A stretch of DNA of 64,000 nucleotides from Pseudoduganella guangdongensis (GCF_009857475.1 NZ_WWCJ01000002.1:1-64000), one strand, 5' to 3'; positions 51,520 to 62,754 are shown, numbered from the stretch's first letter. Program-made: numbers and translations. The notes: generated from the letters alone by a model not told the origin.

Positions 51520-52620
51520 TTAGGCTGCCAGAGCGGCTTTCAGGCCGTCCAGCATGATTGCGTTTTCCTCGGGCGTACTGACGGTGATGCGCAGACAGTT
51601 GGCCAGTACATTGTGCATTCTACCCACATTTTTGATCAAGACCTTGCGTTCGAGCAGGGCGGCATGCGCGCTGTCGGCGTTTGGTACACGAATGAGGATA
51701 AAGTTGGCCGCCGAGGGGAAAACATTTACACCCGGCAATTTCGCCAGTGCTTCAGACAACTCACTGCGCTGTTGGCGCAGCAGGGCAGCCTGTTCGTTCA
51801 GCACCTCGAGATGGTCGAGGCAGAATTCGGCGGCGGCCTGGGTCAGGACATTGACATTGTAGGGTGGGCGGATCTTGTCGAATTGCTCCAGCAGGGCTGG
51901 CGCGCACGACATATAGCCCAGGCGGATGCCCGCCAGGCCAAGTTTCGACAGCGTGCGCATGACGATCAAATTCGGGAATTCGGGCAGGCGGCCCATGAAG
52001 CTTCGTTGCGCGAATGGTTCATAGGCTTCATCGACCACGCACAGGCCCTGGTCGCCCAGGGCCGCCAGCACGCGCTCGATATCGGCGGCATCGAACAGGT
52101 TGCCGGTCGGGTTGTTCGGGTAGGCCAGGAACACCAGCGCCGGCTTGTGGCGGGCGATGGCCGCCAGCATGGCCGGCATGTCGAGCGTCAGGTCAGCCTG
52201 CAGCGGCACGCCGACAAAGTCCATGCCGGCCACCATGGCCGAGCGCTGGAACATGACGAAGCTGGGCGCCGGCGCCATCATCACCGCGCGGCGGCCTTCC
52301 GCCGGCTGCAGCGCGCAAGCCTGCGCCATGATGGCAATCAGCTCATCCGAACCGTTGCCCAGCATGACGTCGTAGCCCGGCGGGATGCCCAGCTTGGCGC
52401 GCATGCGCTGCTTGACGGTGTCATAGCTGGCGACCGGATAGCGGTTCAGCGCGACGCTGGCAATGCGCTGGGCCAGTTCATGATGCAGGTGGCTCGGCAG
52501 CACATACGGGTTCTCCATCGCATCCAGCTTCACAAATCCGCTGGCATCCGGCACATGGTAGATGTGGTCGGAACGCACATCTGAGCGGATCGTGTTGGCG
52601 ATAAGGCTGTCGAGGGACAT
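51520..52620 (-). CDS. hisC: Histidinol-phosphate aminotransferase
   Basis: Encodes 366 aa, PLP-dependent fold type [21 protein letters not shown] and the lysine block [15 protein letters not shown] (Schiff-base Lys in SKLG) are intact. Start at 52620 is chosen because AGGAG lies 8 nt upstream; an ATG at 52626 is too close. It follows the methyltransferase gene within 10 bp, so both are in the his transcript. Confidence 0.95.
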   Translation of the reverse strand: MSLDSLIANTIRSDVRSDHIYHVPDASGFVKLDAMENPYVLPSHLHHELAQRIASVALNRYPVASYDTVKQRMRAKLGIPPGYDVMLGNGSDELIAIMAQACALQPAEGRRAVMMAPAPSFVMFQRSAMVAGMDFVGVPLQADLTLDMPAMLAAIARHKPALVFLAYPNNPTGNLFDAADIERVLAALGDQGLCVVDEAYEPFAQRSFMGRLPEFPNLIVMRTLSKLGLAGIRLGYMSCAPALLEQFDKIRPPYNVNVLTQAAAEFCLDHLEVLNEQAALLRQQRSELSEALAKLPGVNVFPSAANFILIRVPNADSAHAALLERKVLIKNVGRMHNVLANCLRITVSTPEENAIMLDGLKAALAA

Positions 52621-52625
52621 CTGCA

Positions 52626-53489
52626 TTACTCCTGTTCTAAAGCCTCGCTGGGGACAGGCGCCGTTTTCGCCCTGCCACGCCCCTTGCGAGGAGCAGGTAC
52701 CTGACCCTGCGGGTCAGGTACCGGTTTACCGGTTTCAGAAAGCGCCGCAAGGCGCTGCCGAGCTACATCGCAATACTCAGGATTCAACTCAAAGCCCACG
52801 AAATTGCGCCCGCAGCGGCGCGCGGCGACAGCGGTGGTGCCGCTGCCCATGAACAAATCCATCACCACGCCATCCGGCGGGCAGCTGGCCTTGACCATGC
52901 GTTCAATAATTTCGAGAGGCTTCTGCGTCGGGTGATCGACCCGCTCCGCGTGTTCCCGGTGCAAGCGCGATACGCTCCACAGGTCTTTCGGGTTGTAGCC
53001 CACTTCCAGCCACTTGGCGCCGACAAAGATCGAGCGCGTGCGGGCCTTCTTGGTCTGGGCGTCGTACGGGATACGCACGGCGTCGAGGTCAAAGTAATAA
53101 TCCTTACGGCGCACAAAAAAGCCAATGGTGTCGTGCACCGACGAAAAACTGCGGGTGCTGCCGCCCATCGAAGGCACGCGGCGGTCCCAGATAATCTCGT
53201 TCATCATCGTCATGCGCTTTTTCAGCATGACGAAAATCTCCGGCGAAAAGCGCCAGGTCAGGAAGATGTACAGGCTGCCGTTCGGCTTCAGCTTGGGCAG
53301 CGCGGCATCAATCCAGGCCTCGGTCCAGGCCAGGTAGTCTTCAATCGACTGCTGGTCGGAGGTATTGCCGTAATCCTTGCCCAGGTTATAGGGCGGATCG
53401 GTCAGGATCAGGTCGACGGAACCGTCCGGCACGCGGGCCAGGCCGGCCATCGCGTCCTCACAGAAGACCTGGTTCATCCACTGCGTCAT
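52626..53489 (-). CDS. Orphan beta-class DNA methyltransferase (N6-adenine or N4-cytosine)
   Basis: Encodes 287 aa. Motif IV DPPY at 31-34 precedes motif I FMGSGTT at 213-219, the circular order that defines the beta class. The block [17 protein letters not shown] is the family marker. The N-terminus has no separate target domain and the C-terminal 30 residues are basic and Pro-rich, some encoded by a palindrome. No restriction enzyme gene is nearby, so it is an orphan; its target is unknown, with CcrM-like, YhdJ-like and GTWWAC-type enzymes as possible relatives. The start overlaps the hisD stop (ATGA). Confidence 0.88.
   Translation of the reverse strand: MTQWMNQVFCEDAMAGLARVPDGSVDLILTDPPYNLGKDYGNTSDQQSIEDYLAWTEAWIDAALPKLKPNGSLYIFLTWRFSPEIFVMLKKRMTMMNEIIWDRRVPSMGGSTRSFSSVHDTIGFFVRRKDYYFDLDAVRIPYDAQTKKARTRSIFVGAKWLEVGYNPKDLWSVSRLHREHAERVDHPTQKPLEIIERMVKASCPPDGVVMDLFMGSGTTAVAARRCGRNFVGFELNPEYCDVARQRLAALSETGKPVPDPQGQVPAPRKGRGRAKTAPVPSEALEQE
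52696..52722. repeat. Palindrome of the GGTCAGGTC family inside the methyltransferase gene
   Basis: GGTACCTGACCC / GGGTCAGGTACC with a TGC loop, exact 12-bp arms, inside codons of the C-terminal tail. It shares the GGGTCAGGT core of the elements at 6841 and 20157 and is followed by a CCGGTTTACCGGTTT flank. An in-frame insertion that extended the protein tail would explain it. Confidence 0.75.
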
Positions 53490-54784
53490 TTCAGGCGCAG
53501 CTCCGCGCTGCGGGCGTGGGCTTGCAAGCCCTCGCCGTAGGCCAGTTCGGCCGCGACCTTGCCCAGCGTCTGCGCGCCGGCTTCGCTGACCTGGATCAGC
53601 GAGGAGCGCTTCTGGAAGTCGTACACGCCCAGCGGCGACGAGAAGCGCGCGGTGCGCGAGGTCGGCAGCACGTGGTTCGGGCCGCAGCAGTAGTCGCCCA
53701 GCGACTCGGACGAGAAGCGGCCCAGGAACATGGCGCCCGCGTGGCGGATCTGGTCGGCCCACTGCTGCGGGTTCTCGGCCGAGATTTCCAGGTGTTCGGC
53801 GGCGATGCTGTTGGCGATGGCGCAGGCTTCCGCCATGTCGCGCACTTTCACCAGCGCGCCGCGGTCGCGCAGCGAGGTTTCGATGACGGCCTTGCGCGGC
53901 ATGGTGGGCAGCAATTTGGCGATGCTGGCTTCCACCTGCGCGATGTAGCCGGCGTCGGGGCACAGCAGGATGGCTTGCGCCAGCTCGTCGTGCTCGGCTT
54001 GCGAGAACAGGTCCATGGCGACCCAGTCAGGCTCGGTGCTGCCGTCGCAGATCACCAGGATCTCGGACGGGCCGGCAATCATGTCGATGCCGACGGTGCC
54101 GAACACGCGGCGCTTGGCCGAGGCGACGTAGGCATTGCCGGGACCGACGATCTTGTCGACCGGCTGGATGGTTTCGGTGCCGTAGGCCAGCGCGGCCACG
54201 GCTTGCGCGCCGCCGATGCCGATCACGCGGGTCACGCCGGCAATCGCGGCGGCGGCCAGCACCATCTGGTTCTTCACGCCGTCCGGGGTCGGCACGACCA
54301 TGATGATTTCCTGCACGCCCGCGACTTTCGCCGGCACGGCGTTCATCAGCACCGACGACGGGTAGGCCGCCTTGCCGCCCGGGACGTAGATGCCGACGCG
54401 GTCCAGCGGCGTAATGCGCTGGCCGAGGATGGTGCCGTCGGCTTCGGTATAGGTGAAGCCTTGCAGCTCCTGCTTCTGGCGCTCGTGGAAGGCGCGAATA
54501 CGGTCGGCGGCGGTTTGCAGCGCATTGCGCTGCGCCGCCGGCAGCGATGCCAGCGCGGCGTCCATCTCGGCCTGGCCGATGTCGAAAGCAGCCATGCTGG
54601 CGGCGTTCATGCGGTCGAATCGGTTGGTGTATTCCAGCACCGCGTCGTCGCCGCGCGCGCGTACGTCGGCGATGATCTTGGTGACGGCGCTTTCGATGGC
54701 GTCGTCGGTTTCTGCTTCAAAGGCCAGCAGCGCGTCGAGCGTTTCCTGGAAGTCGTCTTGGGTGGAATCGAGTTTGCGGATCAT
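53486..54784 (-). CDS. hisD: Histidinol dehydrogenase
   Basis: Encodes 432 aa. Last two steps of histidine synthesis, NAD-dependent and zinc-binding. Seen: [33 protein letters not shown], and the catalytic Glu/His pair in IAAEHLEI. Overlaps hisG by 4 bp and the methyltransferase gene by 4 bp. Confidence 0.97.
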   Translation of the reverse strand: MIRKLDSTQDDFQETLDALLAFEAETDDAIESAVTKIIADVRARGDDAVLEYTNRFDRMNAASMAAFDIGQAEMDAALASLPAAQRNALQTAADRIRAFHERQKQELQGFTYTEADGTILGQRITPLDRVGIYVPGGKAAYPSSVLMNAVPAKVAGVQEIIMVVPTPDGVKNQMVLAAAAIAGVTRVIGIGGAQAVAALAYGTETIQPVDKIVGPGNAYVASAKRRVFGTVGIDMIAGPSEILVICDGSTEPDWVAMDLFSQAEHDELAQAILLCPDAGYIAQVEASIAKLLPTMPRKAVIETSLRDRGALVKVRDMAEACAIANSIAAEHLEISAENPQQWADQIRHAGAMFLGRFSSESLGDYCCGPNHVLPTSRTARFSSPLGVYDFQKRSSLIQVSEAGAQTLGKVAAELAYGEGLQAHARSAELRLK

Positions 54785-55437
54785 GACTGTGCGGCCTTCG
54801 CGGCGGAAGCGCGTTCAAATGCTTCGATAATCGGTTGCAGGCGGGCGCGCTTCATCTTCAGCGCTGCCTGGTTGACCACCAGGCGCGAGGAGATGTCCAT
54901 GATCTCCTCTACTTCCACCAGGTTGTTGGCACGCAGGGTGCTGCCGGTCGACACCACGTCGACAATCGCGTCGGACAGGCCGACCAGCGGCGCCAGCTCC
55001 ATCGAGCCATACAGCTTGATCAGGTCGACGTGCACGCCCTTCTTGGCGAAGTGTTCGCGCGCGATCGAGGTGAACTTGGTCGCCACGCGCAGGCGTGCGC
55101 CCTGGCGCACTGCGGTCTCATAGTCGAAGCCCGCGCGCGCCGCCACCGACATGCGGCATTTGGCGATATGCAGGTCCACCGGCTGGTACAGGCCTTCGCC
55201 GCCGTGCTCCAGCAAGACGTCCTTACCCGCCACGCCGAAATCCGCAGCGCCATGCTGCACATAGGTCGGCACGTCGGATGCGCGCACGATCAGTACGCGA
55301 ATGCCAGGGTCCGAAGTAGGCAGGATCAGCTTGCGGGAGGTTTCCGGATTTTCGGTGACGGTGATGCCGGCTGCTTCCAGCAGCGGCAAGGTGTCTTCGA
55401 AGATCCGGCCTTTCGACAGGGCGAGGATAAGGTCCAT
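54781..55437 (-). CDS. hisG: ATP phosphoribosyltransferase, short form
   Basis: Encodes 218 aa: the short HisG that lacks the C-terminal regulatory domain and works with HisZ. First step of the pathway. Seen: [20 protein letters not shown], the [19 protein letters not shown] block, and the PRPP-binding [14 protein letters not shown]. No hisZ in the window; in many proteobacteria it lies apart. It follows murA by 3 bp. Confidence 0.95.
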   Translation of the reverse strand: MDLILALSKGRIFEDTLPLLEAAGITVTENPETSRKLILPTSDPGIRVLIVRASDVPTYVQHGAADFGVAGKDVLLEHGGEGLYQPVDLHIAKCRMSVAARAGFDYETAVRQGARLRVATKFTSIAREHFAKKGVHVDLIKLYGSMELAPLVGLSDAIVDVVSTGSTLRANNLVEVEEIMDISSRLVVNQAALKMKRARLQPIIEAFERASAAKAAQS

Positions 55438-55440
55438 AAG

Positions 55441-56691
<1,251 letters not shown>

Positions 56692-56698
56692 TGTGTGT

Positions 56699-56935
56699 TT
56701 ATCCTTGGAATTCTTCTGGAGTCAGGGTTTTCATCGACAACGCGTGGATCTCTTCGCGCATGCGGTCGCCCAGCGCGGCATACACCAGCTGGTGGCGCTG
56801 GATCAGGCGCTTGCCGGCGAAGGCGGGCGACACGATCACAGCCTGGAAGTGCTGGCCGTCGCCCTCGACTTCGAGGTGGGTGCATTCAAGGCCGGCGGCG
56901 ATATAGCTGTGGATTGCTTCTGGAGTAGTGGTCAC
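56699..56935 (-). CDS. ibaG: BolA family protein (IbaG type)
   Basis: Encodes 78 aa with the BolA signature [21 protein letters not shown], close to IbaG (YrbA). IbaG is acid-stress responsive and acts with monothiol glutaredoxins in Fe-S trafficking. It lies next to murA as in enterobacteria (mla-ibaG-murA), 7 bp away. Confidence 0.92.
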   Translation of the reverse strand: MTTTPEAIHSYIAAGLECTHLEVEGDGQHFQAVIVSPAFAGKRLIQRHQLVYAALGDRMREEIHALSMKTLTPEEFQG

Positions 56936-56953
56936 TTTGTATTCCTCAATAAA

Positions 56954-57715
56954 TCAGTGGCGCAAGCGGTAGCCGCTGCGCAAAAGGCGGATGGCGAGCA
57001 GCGCCAGCACCGCCAGGAAGGCGGAAACGATGGCGAGGCTGACCCATGGGTTCACGTCGGACTGCCCGAAGAAGCCGTAGCGGAAGCCGTCGATCATGTA
57101 GAAGAACGGGTTCGCGTGCGATACGGCCAGCCAGAACGGCGGCAGCGATTTGATCGAATAGAACACGCCGGCCAGGAAGGTCAGCGGCACGATCAGGAAA
57201 TTCTGGAAGGCGGCCAACTGGTCGAACTTCTCGGCCCAGATGCCGGCGATCAGGCCCATGGTGCCGAGGATGGCCGCGCCCAGCAGGGCGAACACCAGGA
57301 TCCACAGCGGCGCGGTGAAGCTCAGGTGCGCGAACCAGGCGGTAATCGCGAACACGCCGAAACCGACGGTGATGCCGCGCACGATCGAGGCCAGCACGTA
57401 GGCGGAGAAAATCTCCCAGTGCGACAAGGGCGTCAGCAGCACGAACACCAGGTTGCCGGTGATCTTGGACTGGATCAGCGAGGAGGACGAATTGGCGAAG
57501 GCGTTTTGCAGCACGCTCATCATCACCAGGCCCGGGATCAGGAAGGAGACGTAGGTCACGCCCGGATAGACCTCGACATGGCCCGACAGCACGTGGCCGA
57601 AGATCAGCAGGTACAGCATGGCGGTCAGGATCGGCGCGGCGATGGTCTGGGTGGCGACCTTGTAGAAGCGCAGCGTCTCTTTGTAGACCAGGGTACGGAA
57701 GCCGGTGGAGATCAT
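56954..57715 (-). CDS. ABC-2 type transporter permease (YadH-like)
   Basis: Encodes 253 aa with six hydrophobic segments and the ABC-2 signature FAVSHANPFFYMIDGFRYGFF. Forms an exporter with the ATPase encoded directly upstream (4-bp overlap). In Burkholderiales this pair sits between mla and ibaG-murA, suggesting lipid or envelope-glycan export; the substrate is unknown. Confidence 0.9.
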   Translation of the reverse strand: MISTGFRTLVYKETLRFYKVATQTIAAPILTAMLYLLIFGHVLSGHVEVYPGVTYVSFLIPGLVMMSVLQNAFANSSSSLIQSKITGNLVFVLLTPLSHWEIFSAYVLASIVRGITVGFGVFAITAWFAHLSFTAPLWILVFALLGAAILGTMGLIAGIWAEKFDQLAAFQNFLIVPLTFLAGVFYSIKSLPPFWLAVSHANPFFYMIDGFRYGFFGQSDVNPWVSLAIVSAFLAVLALLAIRLLRSGYRLRH

Positions 57716-58617
57716 ACGATGTTCTCGTCCATGATTTGCAGGAAAATGTCTTCGAGGTCAGCCTGTTGCAGCTGCATCTCGTCGATGGCGACGCCGCCTT
57801 CGCGCAGGCGCGCCAGGATCTGCTCCACTTCCGAATAATCGTTGATGCGCAGGCTGTACTTGTTGTCTTCCGGCGCGTGGTTCAGCAGCGCGTGCAGGTC
57901 TTCCGGCAGCTGGTTGTGCGGCAGGTGCAGCACCAGCTGCGAGCCCGACACGCGGCGGATTAGCTGCGACATGGTATCCAGCGCCACCACCTTGCCCAGC
58001 TTGAGCATGGCGACGCGCTTGCACATGGCTTGCGCCTCTTCCAGGTAGTGCGTGGTCAGCACGATGGTGTGGCCTTCGCGGTTCAGGCGCGAAATGAACT
58101 TCCACAGCGTCTGGCGCAACTCGACGTCGACGCCGGCGGTCGGTTCGTCCAGCACGATGACGGGCGGCTTGTGCACCAGGGCCTGCGCCACCAGCACGCG
58201 GCGCTTCATGCCGCCGGACAGGGCGCGCATATTGGTGTCGGCCTTGTTGGCCAGGCCCAGTTCCTCCATCACCTCGTCGATCCATTTGTCGTTGTTCGAC
58301 AGGCCGAAGTAGCCGGACTGCAGGCGCAGCGTTTCGCGCACGGTGAAGAAGGGGTCGAACACCAGCTCCTGCGGCACCACGCCCAGTTTCCGGCGCGCGG
58401 CGCGGAAATCGGTCACCACATCGTGGCCGTGGATCTTGACGCTGCCGGAGTCGGCCCGGATCAGGCCGGCGATGATGGAGATCAACGTGGTCTTGCCGGC
58501 CCCGTTCGGGCCAAGCAGGCCGAAGAACTCGCCTTCTTCGATTTTCAAGGACACGCCGCCAAGCGCCTGCAACGCCTTGTAGCGCTTCTGGACGTTGCTG
58601 ATTTCGATTGCTGTCAT
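57712..58617 (-). CDS. ABC transporter ATP-binding protein (YadG-like)
   Basis: Encodes 301 aa from ATG 58617 (an in-frame Met 14 codons upstream lacks family residues). Walker A GPNGAGKTTLIS, signature LSGGMKRR, Walker B VIVLDEPTAGVD. The C-terminal 60 residues are the DrrA/YadG-type regulatory domain. Partner of the ABC-2 permease. Confidence 0.92.
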   Translation of the reverse strand: MTAIEISNVQKRYKALQALGGVSLKIEEGEFFGLLGPNGAGKTTLISIIAGLIRADSGSVKIHGHDVVTDFRAARRKLGVVPQELVFDPFFTVRETLRLQSGYFGLSNNDKWIDEVMEELGLANKADTNMRALSGGMKRRVLVAQALVHKPPVIVLDEPTAGVDVELRQTLWKFISRLNREGHTIVLTTHYLEEAQAMCKRVAMLKLGKVVALDTMSQLIRRVSGSQLVLHLPHNQLPEDLHALLNHAPEDNKYSLRINDYSEVEQILARLREGGVAIDEMQLQQADLEDIFLQIMDENIV

Positions 58618-58763
58618 GCTTACTTGTATAGATAACTGGGACAACGATGACCGTTGCAATGGCGCGCGCTCATCAAGCGCGGGAGACGGTCAATTATATT
58701 GGAATTTTGGTTCGGACTCGCTGAGCGAGGTGAAACCACTACAAGGCGGGGGTGGGGCGGGGG
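58618..58763 (-). promoter_or_regulatory. Gap between mlaB and the ABC ATPase gene, candidate internal promoter
   Basis: The only gap over 100 bp in the minus-strand supercluster. On the minus strand a TATAAT (58693-58698) is seen without a convincing -35, and a short CTCGCT/AGCGAG stem lies downstream of mlaB. It may let the ABC-ibaG-murA-his-tat part be transcribed apart from mla. Confidence 0.35.
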
Positions 58764-59060
58764 TCAATGATGATGCAGGTCAGCGGGCGACACGAGCGTG
58801 CACACGCCGTAGAGCTTGGTCAAGCTCTTGAGCTGGTCTGGCAGGTTGCGCAGTTCCAGCTTGCTGCCGCTGTGAGCGGCGGCACGCTGCCATGCCAGCA
58901 AGACTGACACGGCAGCAGAGTCCACGGTTTCCACCTGGCCCAGGTCGAACACGGTCTGGCCCGCGCTCAGCGCAGCCAGGCCCTGCGCCAGCGCTTCCTT
59001 GGCGTTGGCCACGGTCAGCGACTGCAGGGACAGTTGGTTGGAAACGGTGGTATCAGACAT
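58764..59060 (-). CDS. mlaB: MlaB, STAS domain of the phospholipid transporter
   Basis: Encodes 98 aa. STAS fold with the VDSAAVSVLLAWQRAA block around the conserved Ser and the second-half LRNLPDQLKSLTKLYGV. It binds MlaF and activates the complex. Starts on the last base of the mlaC stop. Confidence 0.92.
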   Translation of the reverse strand: MSDTTVSNQLSLQSLTVANAKEALAQGLAALSAGQTVFDLGQVETVDSAAVSVLLAWQRAAAHSGSKLELRNLPDQLKSLTKLYGVCTLVSPADLHHH

Positions 59061-59707
59061 TATTTGTTTGCGGTCTTCAGCGGCTTGGATGCCAGCTTCT
59101 GGTTCTTGGTAGCCAGGGTCTTGATCAGGCCGTCAATGCCGCCCTTCGAGATTTCCGAAGCGAAGGTGCCTTTGTAGGCTTCCACCAGCCACGCGCCCAG
59201 CACGTTGATGTCATAGATCTTCCAGCCGGCATCGGTCTTGGCGACGCGGTACTTCAACTGGATCGGCTCGCCGCGCTGCACGTTCACCTGCGACGCCACT
59301 TCCACTTCGGTGTCGCCCGGGGAGGCGCGCATCGGCTTGAAGTCAACGGTCTGGTCTTTCACCTGGGACAGGGCGCCCGAATAGGTGAAGATCAGCAGGG
59401 TGCGGAACTCCGCCGACAGCTGCTTTTGCTGTTCCGGGGTCGCTTCGCGCCAGTAACGGCCGGCGGCCAGCGAGGTCATGCGCTGAAAATCGACGTACGG
59501 CAGGATCTTGGTTTCCACCAGGTCCATCACCTTTTTCTGGTTGCCAGCCTGGATATCCTTGTCGGCCTTGGCGGTTTCCAGCACTTCGGTGCTGATGCGC
59601 TTCACCAGCGAGTCCGGCGCTTCGTTCGCCGAGGGGGCCGGTGCGGCCAGCGCGCTGGTAGCCAGGGCCACCGTGGCGACCGCGATCAGTTGTTTAATCA
59701 ATGTCAT
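59060..59707 (-). CDS. mlaC: MlaC, periplasmic phospholipid carrier
   Basis: Encodes 215 aa with a signal peptide (1-21). Tgt2/MlaC family: ILPYVDFQRMTSLAAGRYWREA and WKIYDINVLGAWLVEAYKGTF. Carries phospholipids between MlaA and MlaFEDB. 31 bp after mlaA. Confidence 0.93.
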   Translation of the reverse strand: MTLIKQLIAVATVALATSALAAPAPSANEAPDSLVKRISTEVLETAKADKDIQAGNQKKVMDLVETKILPYVDFQRMTSLAAGRYWREATPEQQKQLSAEFRTLLIFTYSGALSQVKDQTVDFKPMRASPGDTEVEVASQVNVQRGEPIQLKYRVAKTDAGWKIYDINVLGAWLVEAYKGTFASEISKGGIDGLIKTLATKNQKLASKPLKTANK

Positions 59708-59738
59708 TGTTCGTTACCTATGTTGGTTAGCTTCCGGG

Positions 59739-60518
59739 TCACAGGCTGCTAGTCTTTTCAGCCGGTTCCGCGATTATAGCCTGAGGCGGGTTTTTGACCT
59801 CGTCCTCCTGCTCTGCTTGTTTCTGCTTGCCCTGCGGACCGTCTTCGCCATCGTAAACCTGGCTATTGCGGCGTTGCATCCAACCGTCCCGCACGAATTC
59901 GTAGCGGTCGAGGGCGGCATCTTCCAGCAGCGAGGATGCATCCAGCAGCGATGCGCGCTGGTCCACTACCCGGGTAACGGAGCCGATGGTACGAACGTTG
60001 ACAGGATCCTTGTAGCGCCATGGATCGGCGACAATATCGGCCGGCAGCGCCGCAGTGTCGCGCACCGTGGATGGGCCCAGCAGCGGCAGGACCAGGTAGG
60101 GTCCGGAGGGCACGCCCCAGGAACCCAGGGTCTGGCCGAAATCTTCTTTATGTTTTTGCAAACCTGCTTCGGAGGCTACATCGAGCACGCCCAGCAGGCC
60201 AAAGGTCGAGTTCAGCGCCACGCGCATCACGTCCGACATGCCATCGCCGACCTTGCCTTGCAGCATATTGTTGGCGGCCGTCCAAATATCGGCCAGGTTG
60301 CCGAAGAAGTTGCTCACGCCGGTCTGGAAGAAGCCCGGGGTGACGTTTTTGTACGCGGTGGCGACCGGCTTCAGGGCCACTTCATCGACCTTGTCGTTGA
60401 AGTTGAAGACGGCGCGGTTATAGCCTTCGAACGGGTCGCGCGGATTGCCGGAGGTGGCGCAGCCGCCCAGTGCAACGGCCATTGAAACGGCCAGGGTCAA
60501 CGTACGGAATTTGCTCAT
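59739..60518 (-). CDS. mlaA: MlaA/VacJ, outer-membrane lipoprotein of the Mla system
   Basis: Encodes 259 aa; lipobox LGGC gives a lipoprotein. DPFEGYNRAVFNFNDKVDEV and GPYLVLPLLGPSTVRDT are typical. A Gln/Lys-rich tail (GPQGKQKQAEQEDEV) extends the C-terminus. Here mlaA sits between mlaD and mlaC, as in many Betaproteobacteria. Confidence 0.95.
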   Translation of the reverse strand: MSKFRTLTLAVSMAVALGGCATSGNPRDPFEGYNRAVFNFNDKVDEVALKPVATAYKNVTPGFFQTGVSNFFGNLADIWTAANNMLQGKVGDGMSDVMRVALNSTFGLLGVLDVASEAGLQKHKEDFGQTLGSWGVPSGPYLVLPLLGPSTVRDTAALPADIVADPWRYKDPVNVRTIGSVTRVVDQRASLLDASSLLEDAALDRYEFVRDGWMQRRNSQVYDGEDGPQGKQKQAEQEDEVKNPPQAIIAEPAEKTSSL

Positions 60519-60985
60519 TGGGAGTCCTTTCCTTCTGCTGCCTTGCTATAAATGAACTGGTTAATCAGGTCTTCCAGCACGGTGGCCGACTGGGTGCGGG
60601 CAATGCGATCGCCTGCCACCAGGTTTTTCTCGTCGCCGCCGGCTTCAATGCCGATGTACTGCTCGCCCAGCAGGCCGGCGGTCAGAACCTTGGCCGAGCT
60701 GTCTTTCGGGAACTTGAAACCTTCTTCCATGTCGAGCGTGACAACCGCTTTATACACCTTGTCGTCGAAACCGATCGACGCGACACGGCCAACCACCACG
60801 CCGGACGCCTTCACCGCCGCCTGCGGACGCAGCGAGCCGATGTTGTCGAAACGGGCGGTAACCTGGTAGGTCTTGCCGAACGCCATCGAGCCCATATTGC
60901 CGGCCTTGAGCGCCAGGAACATCAGCGCAGCGGCGCCGATAACGATGAACAGGCCAACCCAGATGTCGAGAGATTTACGTTGCAT
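60515..60985 (-). CDS. mlaD: MlaD, MCE-domain substrate-binding subunit
   Basis: Encodes 156 aa. One N-terminal membrane helix (9-27) followed by a single MCE domain (about 38-117, ending LLGEQYIGIEAGG) and a short helical tail. Hexameric lipid tunnel on the MlaE permease. Overlaps mlaA by 4 bp. Confidence 0.95.
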   Translation of the reverse strand: MQRKSLDIWVGLFIVIGAAALMFLALKAGNMGSMAFGKTYQVTARFDNIGSLRPQAAVKASGVVVGRVASIGFDDKVYKAVVTLDMEEGFKFPKDSSAKVLTAGLLGEQYIGIEAGGDEKNLVAGDRIARTQSATVLEDLINQFIYSKAAEGKDSQ

Positions 60986-61015
60986 TTCAAATTCCTTAAT
61001 CAGCGCGCGCGCGCA

Positions 61016-61798
61016 TTATTTACTGAACATCAACGCCGTCAGCATGAAGTCGAGCCACCAGATCATCAACGAAGAGATGACCACGGTGCGCGTCGTTGCG
61101 CCAGACACGTCTTCCGGTGTCGGCTGGGCTTCATACCCCTGGTACAGCGCGATATAAGTGATGGCGATACCGAACACCACACTCTTCACGAATCCATTAA
61201 AGACGTCTTTCCATACATCCACGCCGCCCTGCATCTGCGACCAGAACGCGCCCTCGTCGACACCGATCAGGCCGACGCCGATCAGGTAGCCGCCCAGGAT
61301 GCCGACCGCGCTGAACATGGCCGTCAGCAGCGGCACCGAAATCACGCCGGCCCAGAAACGCGGCGCCAGCACGCGCTGGATCGGGTTCACCGCCATCATT
61401 TCCATGGCCGACAGCTGCTCGCCCGCCTTCATCAGGCCGATTTCCGCCGTCAGCGAGGTGCCGGCGCGGCCGGCAAACAGCAGGGCGGTAATGACCGGGC
61501 CCAGTTCGCGGGTCAGGCCCAGCGCCACCAGCAAGCCCAGCGACTCGGAAGCGCCGTATTTATTCAGCGTGTAGTACCCCTGCAGGCCCAGCACCATGCC
61601 GACGAACAAGCCGGACAGGATGATGATCAGCAGCGAATAGTTACCAATGACATGCAACTGCTCCACCAGCAGGCGCGGACGGCGCAGCAAGCCCGGCGAC
61701 AAACCCAGCATGGTAAAGAAAGTACGGGCGGAAAAGCCGATGCTCTCCACATAATCGCGTGCGCCACCCCCCACGCTCAGCAGGAAACGGCGCATCAT
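61016..61798 (-). CDS. mlaE: MlaE, permease of the phospholipid ABC transporter
   Basis: Encodes 260 aa of the MlaE (DUF140) family. ELGPVITALLFAGRAGTSLTAEIGLMK is the family signature (coupling helix); five membrane segments. Overlaps mlaF by 4 bp; 30 bp before mlaD. Confidence 0.95.
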   Translation of the reverse strand: MMRRFLLSVGGGARDYVESIGFSARTFFTMLGLSPGLLRRPRLLVEQLHVIGNYSLLIIILSGLFVGMVLGLQGYYTLNKYGASESLGLLVALGLTRELGPVITALLFAGRAGTSLTAEIGLMKAGEQLSAMEMMAVNPIQRVLAPRFWAGVISVPLLTAMFSAVGILGGYLIGVGLIGVDEGAFWSQMQGGVDVWKDVFNGFVKSVVFGIAITYIALYQGYEAQPTPEDVSGATTRTVVISSLMIWWLDFMLTALMFSK

Positions 61799-62628
61799 GC
61801 GCGTGCTCCCAGGCCCAGGTCTTCGGCCAGGGTTTTGCCCGGATAGTGGAAGGGCACAGGGCCATCCGCCTCGGCATGCACGAATTGCTTCACGTACGGG
61901 TCGGTCGACACCATCATGTCCGCCGGCGTGCCGTGGGCCACGATCTTGCCTTGCGACAGGAAATACACATAATCAGCGATCATGAACGACTCTTTCACAT
62001 CGTGCGAGACGAGGATGGTGGTCGAACCCAGCGCATCATTCAGGTTGCGGATCAGGTTAGCGGCCACGCCCATCGAAATCGGGTCCAGGCCGGCAAACGG
62101 CTCGTCATACATGATCAGTTGCGGGTCGAGCGCGATGGAGCGCGCCAGCGCCACGCGGCGCGCCATGCCGCCGGAAATCTCGCCCGGCTTGAGCTTGGCG
62201 GCGTTGCGCAGGCCCACCGCGTGCAGCTTCATCAGCACCAGGTCGCGGATCAGTTCTTCCGGCAAGTCGGTATGCTCGCGCAGCGGGAAGGCCACGTTTT
62301 CATACACGGTCAGGTCGGTAAACAAGGCGCCATGCTGGAACAGCATGCCCATTTTGCGGCGCAGCAAGTACAACTCGCGCGTCTTCAGCTTGTGCACCAC
62401 CTGGCCGTCCACCGTGACCGTGCCTTTCTGCTGGCGCAGTTGGCCGCCGATCAGGCGCAGCACGGTGGTCTTGCCGCTGCCGGAACCGCCCATGACCGCC
62501 ACCACCTTCCCGCGCGGGAAATCCATATGGAGGCCGGACAGGATCGCCCGCTTTCCATAGCTGAAGTGTAAGTCACGGATTTCGACTAGATTTGGCACTG
62601 GTGTCGCTCTTTGTTCTTGAGGCCACAT
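61795..62628 (-). CDS. mlaF: MlaF, ATPase of the phospholipid ABC transporter
   Basis: Encodes 277 aa. Walker A GGSGSGKTTVLR, signature EISGGMARRVA, Walker B LIMYDEPFAGLDPIS. The ATG at 62628 gives ten extra residues before VPNLVEIRDLHFSYG; a GTG at 62598 matching the usual family start is also possible, and neither has a clear ribosome binding site. First gene of the supercluster, divergent from the TonB receptor gene. Confidence 0.94.
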   Translation of the reverse strand: MWPQEQRATPVPNLVEIRDLHFSYGKRAILSGLHMDFPRGKVVAVMGGSGSGKTTVLRLIGGQLRQQKGTVTVDGQVVHKLKTRELYLLRRKMGMLFQHGALFTDLTVYENVAFPLREHTDLPEELIRDLVLMKLHAVGLRNAAKLKPGEISGGMARRVALARSIALDPQLIMYDEPFAGLDPISMGVAANLIRNLNDALGSTTILVSHDVKESFMIADYVYFLSQGKIVAHGTPADMMVSTDPYVKQFVHAEADGPVPFHYPGKTLAEDLGLGARA

Positions 62629-62754
62629 TGTAATTCAGAAACGTAAATCTCTGCTTGGAGCCCGTCGCAGCCCCCTGTGGCGATGTAAAGAGGCAAATAA
62701 TACAACACTACTAACCCCAAGGTCAGCAATTTACAAATTGAAACTGCTGTTGCC

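Noticed and set aside
53490..53963. N-terminal extension of the methyltransferase frame to 445 aa
   Set aside because: Runs inside hisD in another frame; MTQWMNQVF at the ATGA junction is the family-like start.
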